A DNA stretch of 34,373 bases from Nitrospirota bacterium (GCA_015233725.1 JADFXD010000027.1:1-34373); one strand, 5' to 3'; shown: positions 8,110 through 17,231, counted from the first letter of the stretch. Program-made: numbers and translations. The notes: generated by a model from the letters alone, not told the origin.

Positions 8110-9021
8110 CTAACAGAGCACGCCTCCAACGATGTCGTTGATGTCTTCTATCTGATGCCTGATAAGGTACTGCTCTATGCCCCCAATGACCTGCAAGGTC
8201 GCCTGCGGGTTTACAAAGTTGGCCGTTCCAATGGCCACTGCCCTGGCCCCGGCAAGGATGAACTCTATGGCATCATCGGCGGTCATAATCCCACCCATGC
8301 CTATCAATGGCGTTGAGGGTAGCGCCCTGTGTACCTGCCAGAGCATCCTTATGGCAACTGGTTTTATGGCTGGTCCAGACAGCCCTCCTACTATGTTGGC
8401 TAACCTTGGCCTCTTGCTTTCTATGTCTATGGCCATACCGCTTAACGTGTTTATTAGCGACAGGGCATCGGCTCCGGCATCAACTGCCACCCTTGCCATC
8501 TCGACAATATCCGTTACATTTGGCGATAGCTTTACGATGAGGGGTAGGGTCGTTGCCTTCCTGACCTGACCCACCACCTCTGCTAAGACAACAGGATCGG
8601 TTCCAAAGGCGCTCCAGCCAGCCTCCTTGTTCGGACAGGAGACGTTTAACTCAAGGGCGTCAACGCCGCCTGCCTCGGTCAACATGCCGGCGCCCTGGAC
8701 AAACTCATCTATCGTGTTGCCAAAGAAGTTTGCTATTATGGTTGTGTCGTACTGGCGCAGCAGTGGGAGTTTATCCTGTACAAAGGCCGCTATCCCTATG
8801 TTTTGAAGCCCTATGCTGTTGAGCATCCCGCAGGAGGTCTCCCATATGCGTGGCGGGGGATTGCCCATTGAAGGCTTAATGGATAACCCCTTAACGACAA
8901 TGCCTCCAAGACTGTTGAGGTCAAGGAAATCGGCATACTCCAGCCCATACCCAAAGGTCCCCGATGCCGTCATCACGGGATTTTTCAATCGCAACCCGGC
9001 TATAGATATCTCAAGATTCAT
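8110..9021 (-). CDS. pyrD: Dihydroorotate dehydrogenase B, catalytic subunit
   Basis: This FMN enzyme oxidises dihydroorotate to orotate in pyrimidine synthesis. The 303-residue protein has the class 1B pattern: NPVMTASGTFGYG near the N-terminus and NVSCPNKEAGWSAFGTDP with the active-site Cys129. GMGGIMTADDAIEFILAGA is the phosphate-binding end. Class 1B enzymes need PyrK for NAD+ use, and pyrK is directly upstream. Confidence 0.96.
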   Translation of the reverse strand: MNLEISIAGLRLKNPVMTASGTFGYGLEYADFLDLNSLGGIVVKGLSIKPSMGNPPPRIWETSCGMLNSIGLQNIGIAAFVQDKLPLLRQYDTTIIANFFGNTIDEFVQGAGMLTEAGGVDALELNVSCPNKEAGWSAFGTDPVVLAEVVGQVRKATTLPLIVKLSPNVTDIVEMARVAVDAGADALSLINTLSGMAIDIESKRPRLANIVGGLSGPAIKPVAIRMLWQVHRALPSTPLIGMGGIMTADDAIEFILAGARAVAIGTANFVNPQATLQVIGGIEQYLIRHQIEDINDIVGGVLC

Positions 9022-9073
9022 AGTAATAGTTCAGGTACAGCCCCTCCCTTCTTTCTTTGTTCTTAGTGAAATA

Positions 9074-9883
9074 TTATGATTCATGAGCAGCCGTGATGAT
9101 ATCGTTTACGTTAAAGACCGGGCCATCCTTACACACCAGCCTGTAGCCGTCAACGGTACTGACGGTGCATCCCAGGCACGTTGCTATACCGCAGGCCATA
9201 CGCTCCTCAACAGACACAAAGGCCTCGACGGTAACTCCGCTGGTCTCTGAAGAATTGCCAGCTTTGACCGCGAACATCCTGCACAACTGCTCCGTCATGG
9301 CATGTGGCCCACAGGCGTAGACCTTGATGGCCATATCCCCCGCGGTTGAGGCTATATACTGCCGCAGGTGCTCAAGCACGTTGCCCATCAACCCCACCGA
9401 GCCGTCATCGCTTGTAATGTAGCTCCTGGCAACTGAGGGTAGTTGATCGACAAAGAGGTCGTTTGCACTCCTGACGCCATAAAACAGCGTAGCCTCAGGA
9501 TAATCCCTCAGAAGCATGGCAACCGAGGCGATGCCTATCCCCCCGGCCACAATCACAAGCCTCTCTCCTGGTTCTACGGCAGGAAAGCCACTTCCAAGGG
9601 GGCCAATCAGCTCAAGGACAGCACCCGGTGTACAGTTGCTGAGGATGCCGGTCAACCTCCCCCGTATCTTTATCATGAAGTACAGCAGGCCATCCCTGTA
9701 GTCCATGCAGCTAAATGGACGCTTAAGCAGAGGTTCACGCAGGGTCCCAACCCCTTGGCCAATCATGTAGAACTGCCCCGCATGTGGCCAGGGCGTCTCT
9801 GACATGGGGCTTAGGACAAGCATAAAGACCCCATCGCTTAGTCTTGTATTTGAAGCTACCTCGGCCCTGAACTGTCTACTCAA
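9074..9883 (-). CDS. pyrK: Dihydroorotate dehydrogenase electron-transfer subunit
   Basis: PyrK passes electrons from PyrD to NAD+ through FAD and a 2Fe-2S cluster. The flavin-binding RPFS motif is at 55-58, VAGGIGIAS (112-120) is the nucleotide-binding loop, and four cysteines (231, 236, 239, 251) in a C-x4-C-x2-C-x11-C spacing hold the cluster. The start codon is TTG, overlapping the greA stop by eight bases. There is no separate ribosome-binding site, so translation is probably coupled to greA. Confidence 0.95.
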   Translation of the reverse strand: MSRQFRAEVASNTRLSDGVFMLVLSPMSETPWPHAGQFYMIGQGVGTLREPLLKRPFSCMDYRDGLLYFMIKIRGRLTGILSNCTPGAVLELIGPLGSGFPAVEPGERLVIVAGGIGIASVAMLLRDYPEATLFYGVRSANDLFVDQLPSVARSYITSDDGSVGLMGNVLEHLRQYIASTAGDMAIKVYACGPHAMTEQLCRMFAVKAGNSSETSGVTVEAFVSVEERMACGIATCLGCTVSTVDGYRLVCKDGPVFNVNDIITAAHES

Positions 9884-10349
9884 AGCTGATATTTAGGATC
9901 TCGTAGGTAATCGTCTTTGCAGGGGCCTTGATAACGACCTCATCGCCTACCTGCTTGCTCATCAAGGCCTTGGCCACTGGTGAGGTAACGGATATCTTGC
10001 CGTTTTTGGCATTGGCCTCATCGGCTCCAACGAGCGTAAACTGCTTCTCCTCTTCCGTATCGACATCAAAGACGCTGACCGTGGCGCCAAAGGCCACGGT
10101 GTTTTGCTTGAGCTTGGCAGGGTCAATCACCTGGGCCCGTGAGAGCTTGTCCTGGAGCTCCTGTATCCTGCCCTCCAGGAAGGACTGCTTCTCCCGCGCA
10201 GCCTGATACTCGGCGTTTTCCGACAGGTCACCATGTGCCCTTGCCGTGGCTATGTCCTTGATATTCTGAGGTCTCTCTGTTTTTAGCAGTCTGTCAAGTT
10301 CCTCCTGTAGCTGCTTATACCCCCCTGGGGTCATCGGAACCCTTTCCAT
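9876..10349 (-). CDS. greA: Transcription elongation factor GreA
   Basis: GreA rescues backtracked RNA polymerase by stimulating transcript cleavage. The 157-residue length is normal. The N-terminal coiled coil carries GDLSENAEY with the two tip acids Asp41 and Glu44, and the C-terminal FKBP-like domain contains SPVAKALMSKQVGDEV. A strong AAGGAGG lies just before the ATG. It leads the greA-pyrK-pyrD-SAM hydrolase unit. Upstream lie two direct copies of ATAAATTCTTC (10372-10382 and 10391-10401), possibly regulatory. Confidence 0.96.
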   Translation of the reverse strand: MERVPMTPGGYKQLQEELDRLLKTERPQNIKDIATARAHGDLSENAEYQAAREKQSFLEGRIQELQDKLSRAQVIDPAKLKQNTVAFGATVSVFDVDTEEEKQFTLVGADEANAKNGKISVTSPVAKALMSKQVGDEVVIKAPAKTITYEILNISFE

Positions 10350-10837
10350 ACGAACCTCCTTATAAACATTTATAAATTCTTCATGTCTTCATAAATTCTT
10401 CGCTATACAGCCCGTAACGTCCCCTCGCTGAGATTAATCAGGTCTTGCTCCCTACGGTTGCTGGAGGTAAAACGGTCTTACCCCGCTTTCTTTCAATTAT
10501 AGCATATTTCGATTTGATTGAATACAACATACGTATAACTTTTATGGGGTCAAGGGGACTGGTTCCCTTGTGGGTGGGTCTGAGGGAGGGCAAAGCCCTC
10601 CCTTCTGTTTTTGTATTGCATACGATCGAAACGCGCTATATATACCATCTCATAAGAGATTAACAAATGCAAAAGAAAAAAAGGGGGACATAAGAAAGTT
10701 AGGGGTAATGGATTCCTACTTACGGATGAACCCGGGAATCCATCTTCAAAAACCGTATTAGATGTCTATTTGGGAAAAAGTGCAAAGGTGTACTAAACGA
10801 TGGTTCCATAATCCCCATGAAAAATTTATGCACCCAA
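10350..10837. other. Non-coding gap between the TPR gene and greA
   Basis: About 490 bases hold no convincing gene. They contain the greA leader, repeat copy D (10541-10638) and an A-rich purine stretch. There is also a 9-base inverted repeat, ATGGATTCC (10708-10716) with GGAATCCAT (10735-10743), resembling a worn copy of a REP-like palindrome. A small plus-strand open frame near 10570-10761 runs through the repeat and looks spurious. Confidence 0.6.
10541..10638 (-). repeat. Dispersed boundary repeat (copy D, inverted)
   Basis: The reverse complement reads GGGAGGGCTTTGCCCTCCC, then TCAGACCCACCCACA and a CAAGGGAACCAGTCCCCTTG stem. This matches copy F closely and marks a subfamily separate from copies A, C and E. 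On the plus strand the hairpin is followed by a TTCTGTTTTTG tract. It ends with the 28-base motif shared with copy I. Confidence 0.75.
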
Positions 10838-11785
10838 TTAAGCCTTCTTATAGTCTTTTAGGCGGTTATAAAAGGTATCGAGTCTTTGGACCAGGACGGT
10901 TTCGTCCTTTTTAAGGAGTCTTGCGTATCTCAGGGCCTCCTCGCGTCTTTGTCTGATTTCGTTGCTGTCCGGATATTGTTTCAACAGCTTGTTATATGCC
11001 ATTATAGCGCCAAGGAAGTGTTCTGACACTATATACTGATCAATGTCATGCAGTTGCTGTTGCAGGGGGGGCATCTGGGTTGATTGCTCGACCTGTTTTA
11101 TTAGCTCGCCGGCTTCCTGGGCACTCAGGTCTTCGGTATCGGGTTCATGCTCAATGTCGGCTGGGGTATCGTTAGAGGCTGATGCGTTTATTAGCTCGTT
11201 TGTGACCTCCTCGGAGATGACGTTATTGGGGACTTGTTCTTCTACGGCGTTGGGTATTTGCACCTGCTCATCTTGTGCCTCATCGATGATCTTCTCGGTC
11301 TTGGCCTCCGCGTATATTGTCTCATCGAGGATATCATCGGTCTTGACCTCCTGGAGTAGTTGCGTTTTAAGTTTGCGGATCGACTCTTGTGCGTCCTCGT
11401 CGTTGGGGTTTAGTAATAGTATCTTTTCAAGAGATGCCAGTGCTCTTGTGGTATCTCCGGTTGTCATGCCCCGCGACTGTAAGGAGCGATCCTGATATAA
11501 TTGTGCGAGTTTCCTGTGTGACAAAAGATTATCCGGGATAGCCATAACCACCGTTTCAAATTCCTCGATGGCGTTTTGCAGGTACCCTTGTTCCATATAT
11601 ATTTTACCGAGTGCTACCCGGGCGCTCATGTAGTTAGGGTGCTTCCCGATGCAGTACTTAAGCACCTTAACTGCCTCCTCGATCATGTTAATCTTCTTGT
11701 ATTCCTCCGCCAGGGGGATATACAGCTTTGAATCGGCCTTTTTAAAGACCTGTTCCTTGAGTTTCTCTAGTTTTTTAGAATTCAT
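10838..11785 (-). CDS. TPR-repeat protein with acidic middle region
   Basis: The ATG at 11785 is chosen because GGGAGG lies ten bases upstream; an in-frame TTG at 11803 overlaps that site. Residues about 5-140 form tetratricopeptide repeats (ALGKIYMEQGYLQNAIEEFE, AQLYQDRS). They are followed by an acidic, Asn/Glu/Thr-rich linker (about 145-240) and a C-terminal helical segment with another TPR-like unit (AIMAYNKLLKQYPDS). There is no signal peptide. The start overlaps the coaBC stop by eleven bases. Partner and role are unknown. Confidence 0.8.
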   Translation of the reverse strand: MNSKKLEKLKEQVFKKADSKLYIPLAEEYKKINMIEEAVKVLKYCIGKHPNYMSARVALGKIYMEQGYLQNAIEEFETVVMAIPDNLLSHRKLAQLYQDRSLQSRGMTTGDTTRALASLEKILLLNPNDEDAQESIRKLKTQLLQEVKTDDILDETIYAEAKTEKIIDEAQDEQVQIPNAVEEQVPNNVISEEVTNELINASASNDTPADIEHEPDTEDLSAQEAGELIKQVEQSTQMPPLQQQLHDIDQYIVSEHFLGAIMAYNKLLKQYPDSNEIRQRREEALRYARLLKKDETVLVQRLDTFYNRLKDYKKA

Positions 11786-12968
11786 ATAGCGCTGGCCTCC
11801 CAAGTTTTTGCAGGACTTTATTGAATATCACGTGTGAGACGTCTTCCTTGGACATCTTGGATAAGGGGTGCTCGTCCTGTGATGTTATGATCGTCACGAT
11901 ATTGGTATCCGTATCGAACCCTGCCCCATCGACGGTAATGTCGTTAAACACGATCATGTCAATACCCTTTTTGCGGAGCTTTTCCCTGGCCCTGTCGATG
12001 CGGCTACCCGTCTCGGCGGCAAAGCCAACGATGAAGGGTCTGTCTTTGTCAGCGGAGAGGCGTGACAGGATATCGTCGGTCTTTACGAGGTTTAGAGATA
12101 AGCCATTGGAGCGCTCTAGCTTGGTTGCTGCGACATCGACGGGTCTGAAATCACTCACGGCTGCCGACATGACAAGCACGTCTGCACCCCTGGTGGTGTC
12201 TATAACGGCTGTTTCCATCTCCTGAGCCGTCTCAACCGGAATAAATTTTACGGTCTTCAGGGGGGTCAGATTGGTGGGGCCGCTGACCAGCGTAACGTCT
12301 GCCCCACGCAAAGAGGCAGCCCTGGCCAGGGCAAACCCCATCTTGCCCGATGACCTGTTTGTGATAAATCGCACAGGGTCGATAAACTGCCGCGTTGCCC
12401 CGCCCGTGACCACGACTCTCAGGCCGTTGAGGTCCTGGGCGGTCAAGGCCTTCCTCAGTGCGTGTATTATGGTGGGTATGGAGGCCATCCTCCCTGTCCC
12501 TTGCTCACCACATGCAAGCTCGCCGACCTCGGGGGGAACCTCTATAACACCCTTGTCCTTAAGGTACTGGAGCTTGTCGCGAAATATGGGGCCTTCATAC
12601 ATCCGCCAGTTCATAGCCGGAGCCACCAGGACGGCCCCCCTAAAGGTTGTAAACAGGGTTGTCACCAGGTTGTCGGCTATACCCGCGGCAAACTTGGAGA
12701 TGGTGTTCAGGGTGGCAGGGGCTACAAGCAGCGCATCAGCCTCCTGAGCCATTTCCACGTGGGCCAGGGGGGCGTCAAACGTATCACTCAACACGCGCTG
12801 CCCCGATAGTATCTCTAATGTCAATGGGGCGACAAACCGTCCTGAGTCCCTTGTCATCACGACGTTGACCCCCATGCCCTCTGCCTGTAAGGCGCGCACC
12901 AGCTCGGGTGCCTTATAGGCCGCGATGCTTGCCGTCACTGCCAGGATTATGTCTCTACCATGCGCCAT
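11775..12968 (-). CDS. coaBC: Bifunctional phosphopantothenoylcysteine decarboxylase/synthase
   Basis: It performs two steps of coenzyme A synthesis: ligation of cysteine to 4'-phosphopantothenate (CoaB, using CTP) and decarboxylation (CoaC, FMN). The CoaC half (1-180) has the catalytic His70 in APLAHVEMA, the substrate motif APAMN (116-120) and Cys153 in LACGEQGTGR. The CoaB half begins near 184 with VVVTGGATRQFIDPVR and SSGKMG. The start at 12968 directly follows repeat copy E, whose end supplies AGGT ten bases before the ATG. rpoZ lies upstream beyond that repeat, an arrangement common in bacteria. Confidence 0.95.
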   Translation of the reverse strand: MAHGRDIILAVTASIAAYKAPELVRALQAEGMGVNVVMTRDSGRFVAPLTLEILSGQRVLSDTFDAPLAHVEMAQEADALLVAPATLNTISKFAAGIADNLVTTLFTTFRGAVLVAPAMNWRMYEGPIFRDKLQYLKDKGVIEVPPEVGELACGEQGTGRMASIPTIIHALRKALTAQDLNGLRVVVTGGATRQFIDPVRFITNRSSGKMGFALARAASLRGADVTLVSGPTNLTPLKTVKFIPVETAQEMETAVIDTTRGADVLVMSAAVSDFRPVDVAATKLERSNGLSLNLVKTDDILSRLSADKDRPFIVGFAAETGSRIDRAREKLRKKGIDMIVFNDITVDGAGFDTDTNIVTIITSQDEHPLSKMSKEDVSHVIFNKVLQKLGRPALYEF

Positions 12969-12973
12969 AAGAT

Positions 12974-13076
12974 TAAGTACCTACCCATAATACGAAAAAA
13001 GAAGAATGTGGGGCTCGCCCCCTGGCCCCCCGCAAGGAGGGCGGCTCCGCCCCCCTTGACCCCATAATCCTCAATC
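12974..13076 (+). repeat. Full-length dispersed boundary repeat (copy E)
   Basis: It lies between rpoZ and coaBC and shares both ends with copies C and G: TAAGTACCTACCCATAAT on the left and CCCATAATCCTCAATC on the right. The hairpin segments are shortened: GGGGCTCGCCCC and GGGCGGCTCCGCCC. Read on the minus strand it comes after rpoZ and immediately before the coaBC start. Confidence 0.8.
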
Positions 13077-13102
13077 CTTTGTTATAATCATGTTAAGGTT
13101 CA

Positions 13103-13519
13103 TTAGGATTCCTCCGCATCTGATTCCTCATCCTCTGGGGGTTCGTTCTCACCGAAGATGCTTTCCAGGGAACGTTTGCCGGTTTCCTCTTTTTCGTCCA
13201 GGTAGAATTTGAGGTCTTTTTCTAGTTCAGAGAGGTCTTCCTGTTCGGATTCTCTGCGTTTTTCCTCGAGGAACCTCTTGTAGTCGAGCTTCTTGGCATC
13301 CTCGTTTGCCTGTCTTGCCTCATCGCCGGTGATAAAGTCCAGCGCATAGGCAACGGCCTCTTCCAGGGCTATTGTTGTTATCTTCTTGGCCTTTGTTACT
13401 ACCTTTGGCTTACCCCTGTGGGCGAGTTCCTTGGCACGTTGTGTGATTATATTAACAAGCCTGAATCGCCCATCTATTTTATCTGGTTCCAACTCAATAG
13501 GTAAAGATATTATGTCCAC
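13103..13519 (-). CDS. rpoZ: RNA polymerase omega subunit
   Basis: Omega helps assemble and stabilise RNA polymerase. The N-terminal 65 residues match the family (GRFRLVNIITQRAKELA, TIALEEAVAYAL). The protein is long at 138 residues because of a highly charged C-terminal tail from about residue 70, ending in an acidic run. The start is GTG at 13519 with GGAGGG eleven bases upstream. The gmk-rpoZ-coaBC order is a classic conserved cluster. Confidence 0.92.
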   Translation of the reverse strand: MDIISLPIELEPDKIDGRFRLVNIITQRAKELAHRGKPKVVTKAKKITTIALEEAVAYALDFITGDEARQANEDAKKLDYKRFLEEKRRESEQEDLSELEKDLKFYLDEKEETGKRSLESIFGENEPPEDEESDAEES

Positions 13520-13582
13520 TGAAAAACAATCCCTCCTTTTATTGCCAGTGCGGCTCGCACCTTTTGCTTACTTTAATTGTTG

Positions 13583-14197
13583 CTAAAGAAGAAACGTCTT
13601 CTCTACCCAACCACTGTCTATGCAATTAGCCCTTACACGGTTAGCCGTGATTACAGAGGACAACTCCATCAGGGCATGTTCAAGGTCGTCGTTAATTATA
13701 ATGTAGTCGTAGTGCATACCCTCGCGTACTTCGTCTTTAGCCTTTTCCATGCGCCTGCGAATTATCTCTTCGCTTTCAGTGTTTCTCGTTTTAAGGCGCT
13801 GATACAGTGTGTCTATGGATGGGGGTATGATAAAGATTGACGTTGACTTGATGTGTTTATTCCTTATCTGTCTTGCGCCCTGGGTGTCGATGTCAAGCAA
13901 GACGTCGTTACCCTCTGACAGCACCTCTTGTATGGTTGCCAGGGCGGTTCCATAGAGATTTCCATGTACCTCGGCATACTCTATGAAATCGTTATTTTTT
14001 AGCATCTCCTTGAATGTCTCAACGGAGACAAAGATGTAATCAATCTTATCTATCTCAGTTGGTCTGGGCGCTCGCGTGGTATAGGAGACGGACTCCCGTA
14101 TGTGTGGGAGTCCCTGTAAGAGTCTGCGACTCAGGGTGGTCTTGCCTGTACCCGAGGGTGCGGAGATTATATAGAGCTGACCTCTATTTACTCTCAT
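13583..14197 (-). CDS. gmk: Guanylate kinase
   Basis: It phosphorylates GMP to GDP. The start at 14197 ([10 protein letters not shown]) is preferred over the longer open frame, whose extra 31 residues lack family similarity and would read over remA. The P-loop [10 protein letters not shown] is at 12-21, the GMP-binding segment [12 protein letters not shown] follows, and YGT and DIDTQGA are present. The 204-residue length is typical. It overlaps the end of remA by 14 bases. Confidence 0.96.
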   Translation of the reverse strand: MRVNRGQLYIISAPSGTGKTTLSRRLLQGLPHIRESVSYTTRAPRPTEIDKIDYIFVSVETFKEMLKNNDFIEYAEVHGNLYGTALATIQEVLSEGNDVLLDIDTQGARQIRNKHIKSTSIFIIPPSIDTLYQRLKTRNTESEEIIRRRMEKAKDEVREGMHYDYIIINDDLEHALMELSSVITANRVRANCIDSGWVEKTFLL

Positions 14198-14471
14198 TAT
14201 CGGTTTCTGATGAGCCTTGTGACATGAGTCTTTGTGTGAGGGTTTCTGTCTGCAAGGCGCTGAGCACCACGTGATCGCTGTCTGTGACAATTATAGACCT
14301 GGTACGTCTACCCTCGGTTGCGTCGATGAGTTTACCAACCTTCTTGGCCTCTTCCCTCAGACGCTTCATGGGCGCGGAGGCTGAGGTCAGTATGGTGACC
14401 ACACGATTTACCGATATGACGTTACCAAACCCTATGTTTACTAACACTGGGCCGTTACTACCTTTTTTCAT
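14184..14471 (-). CDS. remA: RemA-like regulator (DUF370)
   Basis: This 95-residue protein belongs to the RemA/DUF370 family, a DNA-binding regulator of extracellular matrix genes in Bacillus. The signature [18 protein letters not shown] is followed by [13 protein letters not shown] and [28 protein letters not shown] lies ten bases before the ATG. Position between yicC and gmk is the usual one outside Bacillus too. The C-terminal tail is polar and not conserved. Confidence 0.92.
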   Translation of the reverse strand: MKKGSNGPVLVNIGFGNVISVNRVVTILTSASAPMKRLREEAKKVGKLIDATEGRRTRSIIVTDSDHVVLSALQTETLTQRLMSQGSSETDNESK

Positions 14472-14522
14472 ATATGTTTTTCTCCTTTTCTGTCTCTAAA
14501 GACTTTATTAATCTCGCTCGAT

Positions 14523-15398
14523 TCATTGAACATTCTGGACCTGTTCCCGTAGCTTCTCCGTCTGGAGCTTCAGATCGGTTGCGAGGGTCTTGATCTCAAA
14601 ATCATCGGTCTTAGCCGTTATCGTATTTGCCTCTCTGTAGAGTTCCTGTAAAATAAAGTCGAGCTTCTTACCTATTTTATCATTTATTGATAGATTTTTT
14701 CCAAACTGTTTAATATGACTTCTTAGTCTCTCAATTTCTTCTGATATATCTATTTTTTCGGCATAAGTAGCGGCCTCTTGCAAGATTCTGGACTCATCCA
14801 GCTGGAGGTCATTGAGCAGTTGTCGCATCTTTTGTTTTGTCTTGTCAAACATCCTCATTGTGGCATCGATGCTCAGTGACGATATCTTATCCAGGAGTTC
14901 CTCCATGTAGTCAACGTGGGGCAGCATCTCTTGCAGGAGCAGTTGCCCCTCCTGTATTCTCATCTGTTTGAGCATGTTTATTGCGTCAATCAGGGCTGAC
15001 ATCAGACTGCCTTCGTCTATCTCTTTGGGGTCGTTAATGAGCGCCTCTTTAAATGAAAGGACGGTAGCGAGGTCTATCTCACCGCCAAGGGCGAAGTCGC
15101 TCTTGATCTGTCTTAAGACCGTTACCGTGTTTTTAATAAACTCGTTATTTAGGACAAGGGTGTTTTCGGGCATAATCGTTACAAACACGTCTATGTGACC
15201 TCTAAAGAAGTGCTCTTGCAAGAGCCTTCTGATTGCCATTTCGTATCTCAGCAGCGTTGAGGGCGCCTTTATGCTAATATCGAGGAATCTGTGGTTGACA
15301 GACCGCATCTCAACCGTTATTCCAGCTTTTTGGTTCTCTCTTTGGGCATCTCTTTGGCCCCCGTGGCTTACGCCGTAGCCTGTCATGCTCTGTATCAT
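14523..15398 (-). CDS. yicC: YicC/YloC family endoribonuclease
   Basis: This 291-residue protein starts with the family hallmark MIQSMTGYG and contains VEMRSVNHRFLD. It ends with the conserved C-terminal domain (ELYREANTITAKTDDFEI). YicC proteins are reported as RNA endonucleases. The start at 15398 forms an ATGA overlap with the hisS stop, a standard coupling signal, so the longer open frame to 15473 is not used. It is upstream of remA and gmk as in many genomes. Confidence 0.94.
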   Translation of the reverse strand: MIQSMTGYGVSHGGQRDAQRENQKAGITVEMRSVNHRFLDISIKAPSTLLRYEMAIRRLLQEHFFRGHIDVFVTIMPENTLVLNNEFIKNTVTVLRQIKSDFALGGEIDLATVLSFKEALINDPKEIDEGSLMSALIDAINMLKQMRIQEGQLLLQEMLPHVDYMEELLDKISSLSIDATMRMFDKTKQKMRQLLNDLQLDESRILQEAATYAEKIDISEEIERLRSHIKQFGKNLSINDKIGKKLDFILQELYREANTITAKTDDFEIKTLATDLKLQTEKLREQVQNVQ

Positions 15399-16654
15399 GG
15401 GATCAATGCGAGATATTCCTCGATCCTGGTGATTCCGGCAATGCCCTGTTGTCCATCGGAGAGACGACGCCACAGGGTCTCACCCCTGTCGATCTCCTCT
15501 TGTCCGATTATTATCACAAAGGCAGCGTTAAACCTGTCTGCGATCTTCATGTGCCTCTTTAACGAGAGGTCGCCTTCACCACAGAGGACGCCTATCCCTC
15601 TTAGTCGCAGGCTCTCACACAGTGACAACGATATCGCCTCGGCCTCCTTACCAAGGGGTGCAAAGTACAACCTCGTTGGAGGTTGGCAACGGGCGCTGGA
15701 GTCCTCCATCAGCTCGGCCATGCGTTCCATGCCGATGGCAAACCCTATGGCTGCCGTGGCAGGGGGACCGCCAAACTCCTGTACGAGATTGTCGTATCTG
15801 CCACCTGCGATAACTGCCTTCTGGGCACCCAGGTGTTGCGTGGTCACCTCAAAGGTCGTCCTTGTATAGTAATCCAGGCCGCGGACTATCATCGGGTTTT
15901 CCACGAAGGAGATTTTCAGGGTGTCAAGCAAGTCCTTTAGTCTCTGGTGGTGTCCCCTGCAGTTGTCGCAGAGGTAATCGGGTATGCTTGGGAGTCCGCC
16001 TCTGAGGGTGGCACAGGCCTCGTTTTTGCAGTCAAGCAGTCTCAGGGGATTGTTCTTGAGTCGCACCTTGCAATCGGTACATAGATGCGCCTCCTTTTCT
16101 GAAAAAAACGCCACTATCGCCGCTCTAAAGTTGGGACGACACTCCCTGCAACCGATAGAGTTTATCTCAAGCGTCGTATCGTTTATATTGAGCCTTTTGA
16201 GAAGCACGTTGATCATAGAAAGCATTTCGGCATCCACCTTGGGGCCTTCGCTGCCAAAGACCTCGGCGCCTATCTGGTGGAACTGTCGGAAACGCCCCTT
16301 TTGCGGCCTTTCGTATCTGAACATCGCCCCGGTGTAGTAAAACCTTTGAGGCGCGGGCAGGGTGTGCAGGTTATTCTGTACATAGCACCTCACCACGGAG
16401 GCGGTACCCTCGGGTCGCAGGCTGATGCCTCGACCGCCGCGGTCGTTAAACGTGTACATCTCCTTATCCACAATGTCGGTGCTCTGACCGATGCTGCGCG
16501 TAAAGACCTCTGTGTACTCTATTATTGGCGTCCTGATTTCGCTAAAGCCATACAGGGTAAAGACCTCCCTCGCCGTGTCCTCTATGGTCTGCCACCGGTA
16601 AATCTCCGGTGTATATATATCTGCAACCCCCTTGAGGGTGTTATATTTGCTCAA
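15395..16654 (-). CDS. hisS: Histidine--tRNA ligase
   Basis: It charges tRNA-His. The start is taken as TTG at 16654 (LSKYNTLKGVADI), which gives 419 residues and the usual short N-terminus. The longer frame to 16738 adds a low-complexity Arg/Glu run that is the divIVA tail in another frame. Motif 2 (FRYERPQKGRFRQFHQ) and the histidine-binding GLDYYTRTTFEV are visible. The insertion domain has several Cys pairs (CREC, CTDC, CDNC). A C-terminal anticodon-binding domain completes it. It overlaps divIVA by 14 bases and yicC by four. Confidence 0.93.
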   Translation of the reverse strand: MSKYNTLKGVADIYTPEIYRWQTIEDTAREVFTLYGFSEIRTPIIEYTEVFTRSIGQSTDIVDKEMYTFNDRGGRGISLRPEGTASVVRCYVQNNLHTLPAPQRFYYTGAMFRYERPQKGRFRQFHQIGAEVFGSEGPKVDAEMLSMINVLLKRLNINDTTLEINSIGCRECRPNFRAAIVAFFSEKEAHLCTDCKVRLKNNPLRLLDCKNEACATLRGGLPSIPDYLCDNCRGHHQRLKDLLDTLKISFVENPMIVRGLDYYTRTTFEVTTQHLGAQKAVIAGGRYDNLVQEFGGPPATAAIGFAIGMERMAELMEDSSARCQPPTRLYFAPLGKEAEAISLSLCESLRLRGIGVLCGEGDLSLKRHMKIADRFNAAFVIIIGQEEIDRGETLWRRLSDGQQGIAGITRIEEYLALIP

Positions 16655-17171
16655 TTTCCTTTCTCGACCCCTCCTGTCTCTGTCCCTCCTGTCCTCTCTC
16701 TCCCCAGAAGTCTGATTCGCCCTCTCGTTCCTTGTCAAACTCTATTTCCCTGACTAATCTGTCCACAAGCCGCTTGATCTCCTCTTTAAAATGCCGCCTG
16801 ATGCCCCGAAGGTCGACGATGTCCTCGTGTATCTTTACGACCTTTTCCTGGGCTCTTTTGATTATCTCATCGGACTTGATTTCGGCCTCTCTGGTTATCA
16901 GCTCTGCCTCTTTCCTTGCATTGGCCTTGTAGGCCTCGATCATCTGTTGTGCCGTTATCAGGGTCTCTCTGAGGGTGGTTTCCATGTTCTTGTGCTCCCT
17001 CAGTTGGCCTTCTATTATGTGCAACTGTTCTTTTAGCGATGTGTTTTCCCTGAGTAACTCTTCCATCTCCTCTCGTAGTACCTCTAAAAACGCGTATACC
17101 TCCTCAATGTCGAACCCCCTAAATTTCACAGGGAACTGCTTTTGCTGGATATCTAGCGGTGTTATCCTCAT
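16641..17171 (-). CDS. divIVA: DivIVA-family coiled-coil protein
   Basis: DivIVA proteins bind curved membrane and organise the cell pole or septum. Residues 1-35 match the N-terminal lipid-binding domain (ITPLDIQQKQFPVKFRGFDIEEV in part). A long coiled coil follows to about residue 140, and then a charged low-complexity tail. AAGGAGG lies six bases before the ATG at 17171. It is the first gene of the divIVA-hisS-yicC-remA-gmk-rpoZ unit. Confidence 0.92.
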   Translation of the reverse strand: MRITPLDIQQKQFPVKFRGFDIEEVYAFLEVLREEMEELLRENTSLKEQLHIIEGQLREHKNMETTLRETLITAQQMIEAYKANARKEAELITREAEIKSDEIIKRAQEKVVKIHEDIVDLRGIRRHFKEEIKRLVDRLVREIEFDKEREGESDFWGERGQEGQRQEGSRKEIEQI

Positions 17172-17231
17172 TCATGGCCTCCTTTTCAAGGCTTGTTCAA
17201 TGCCCTCTTAAACACAATATTATTATTAGCA

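Noticed and set aside
10570-10761. Small plus-strand open frame upstream of greA
   Set aside because: It begins inside boundary repeat D, has no ribosome-binding site and shows no recognisable protein features.
16655-16738. N-terminal extension of hisS
   Set aside because: The Arg/Glu-rich extension is the divIVA tail in another frame, begins at a TTG without a ribosome-binding site, and is not part of the hisS family.
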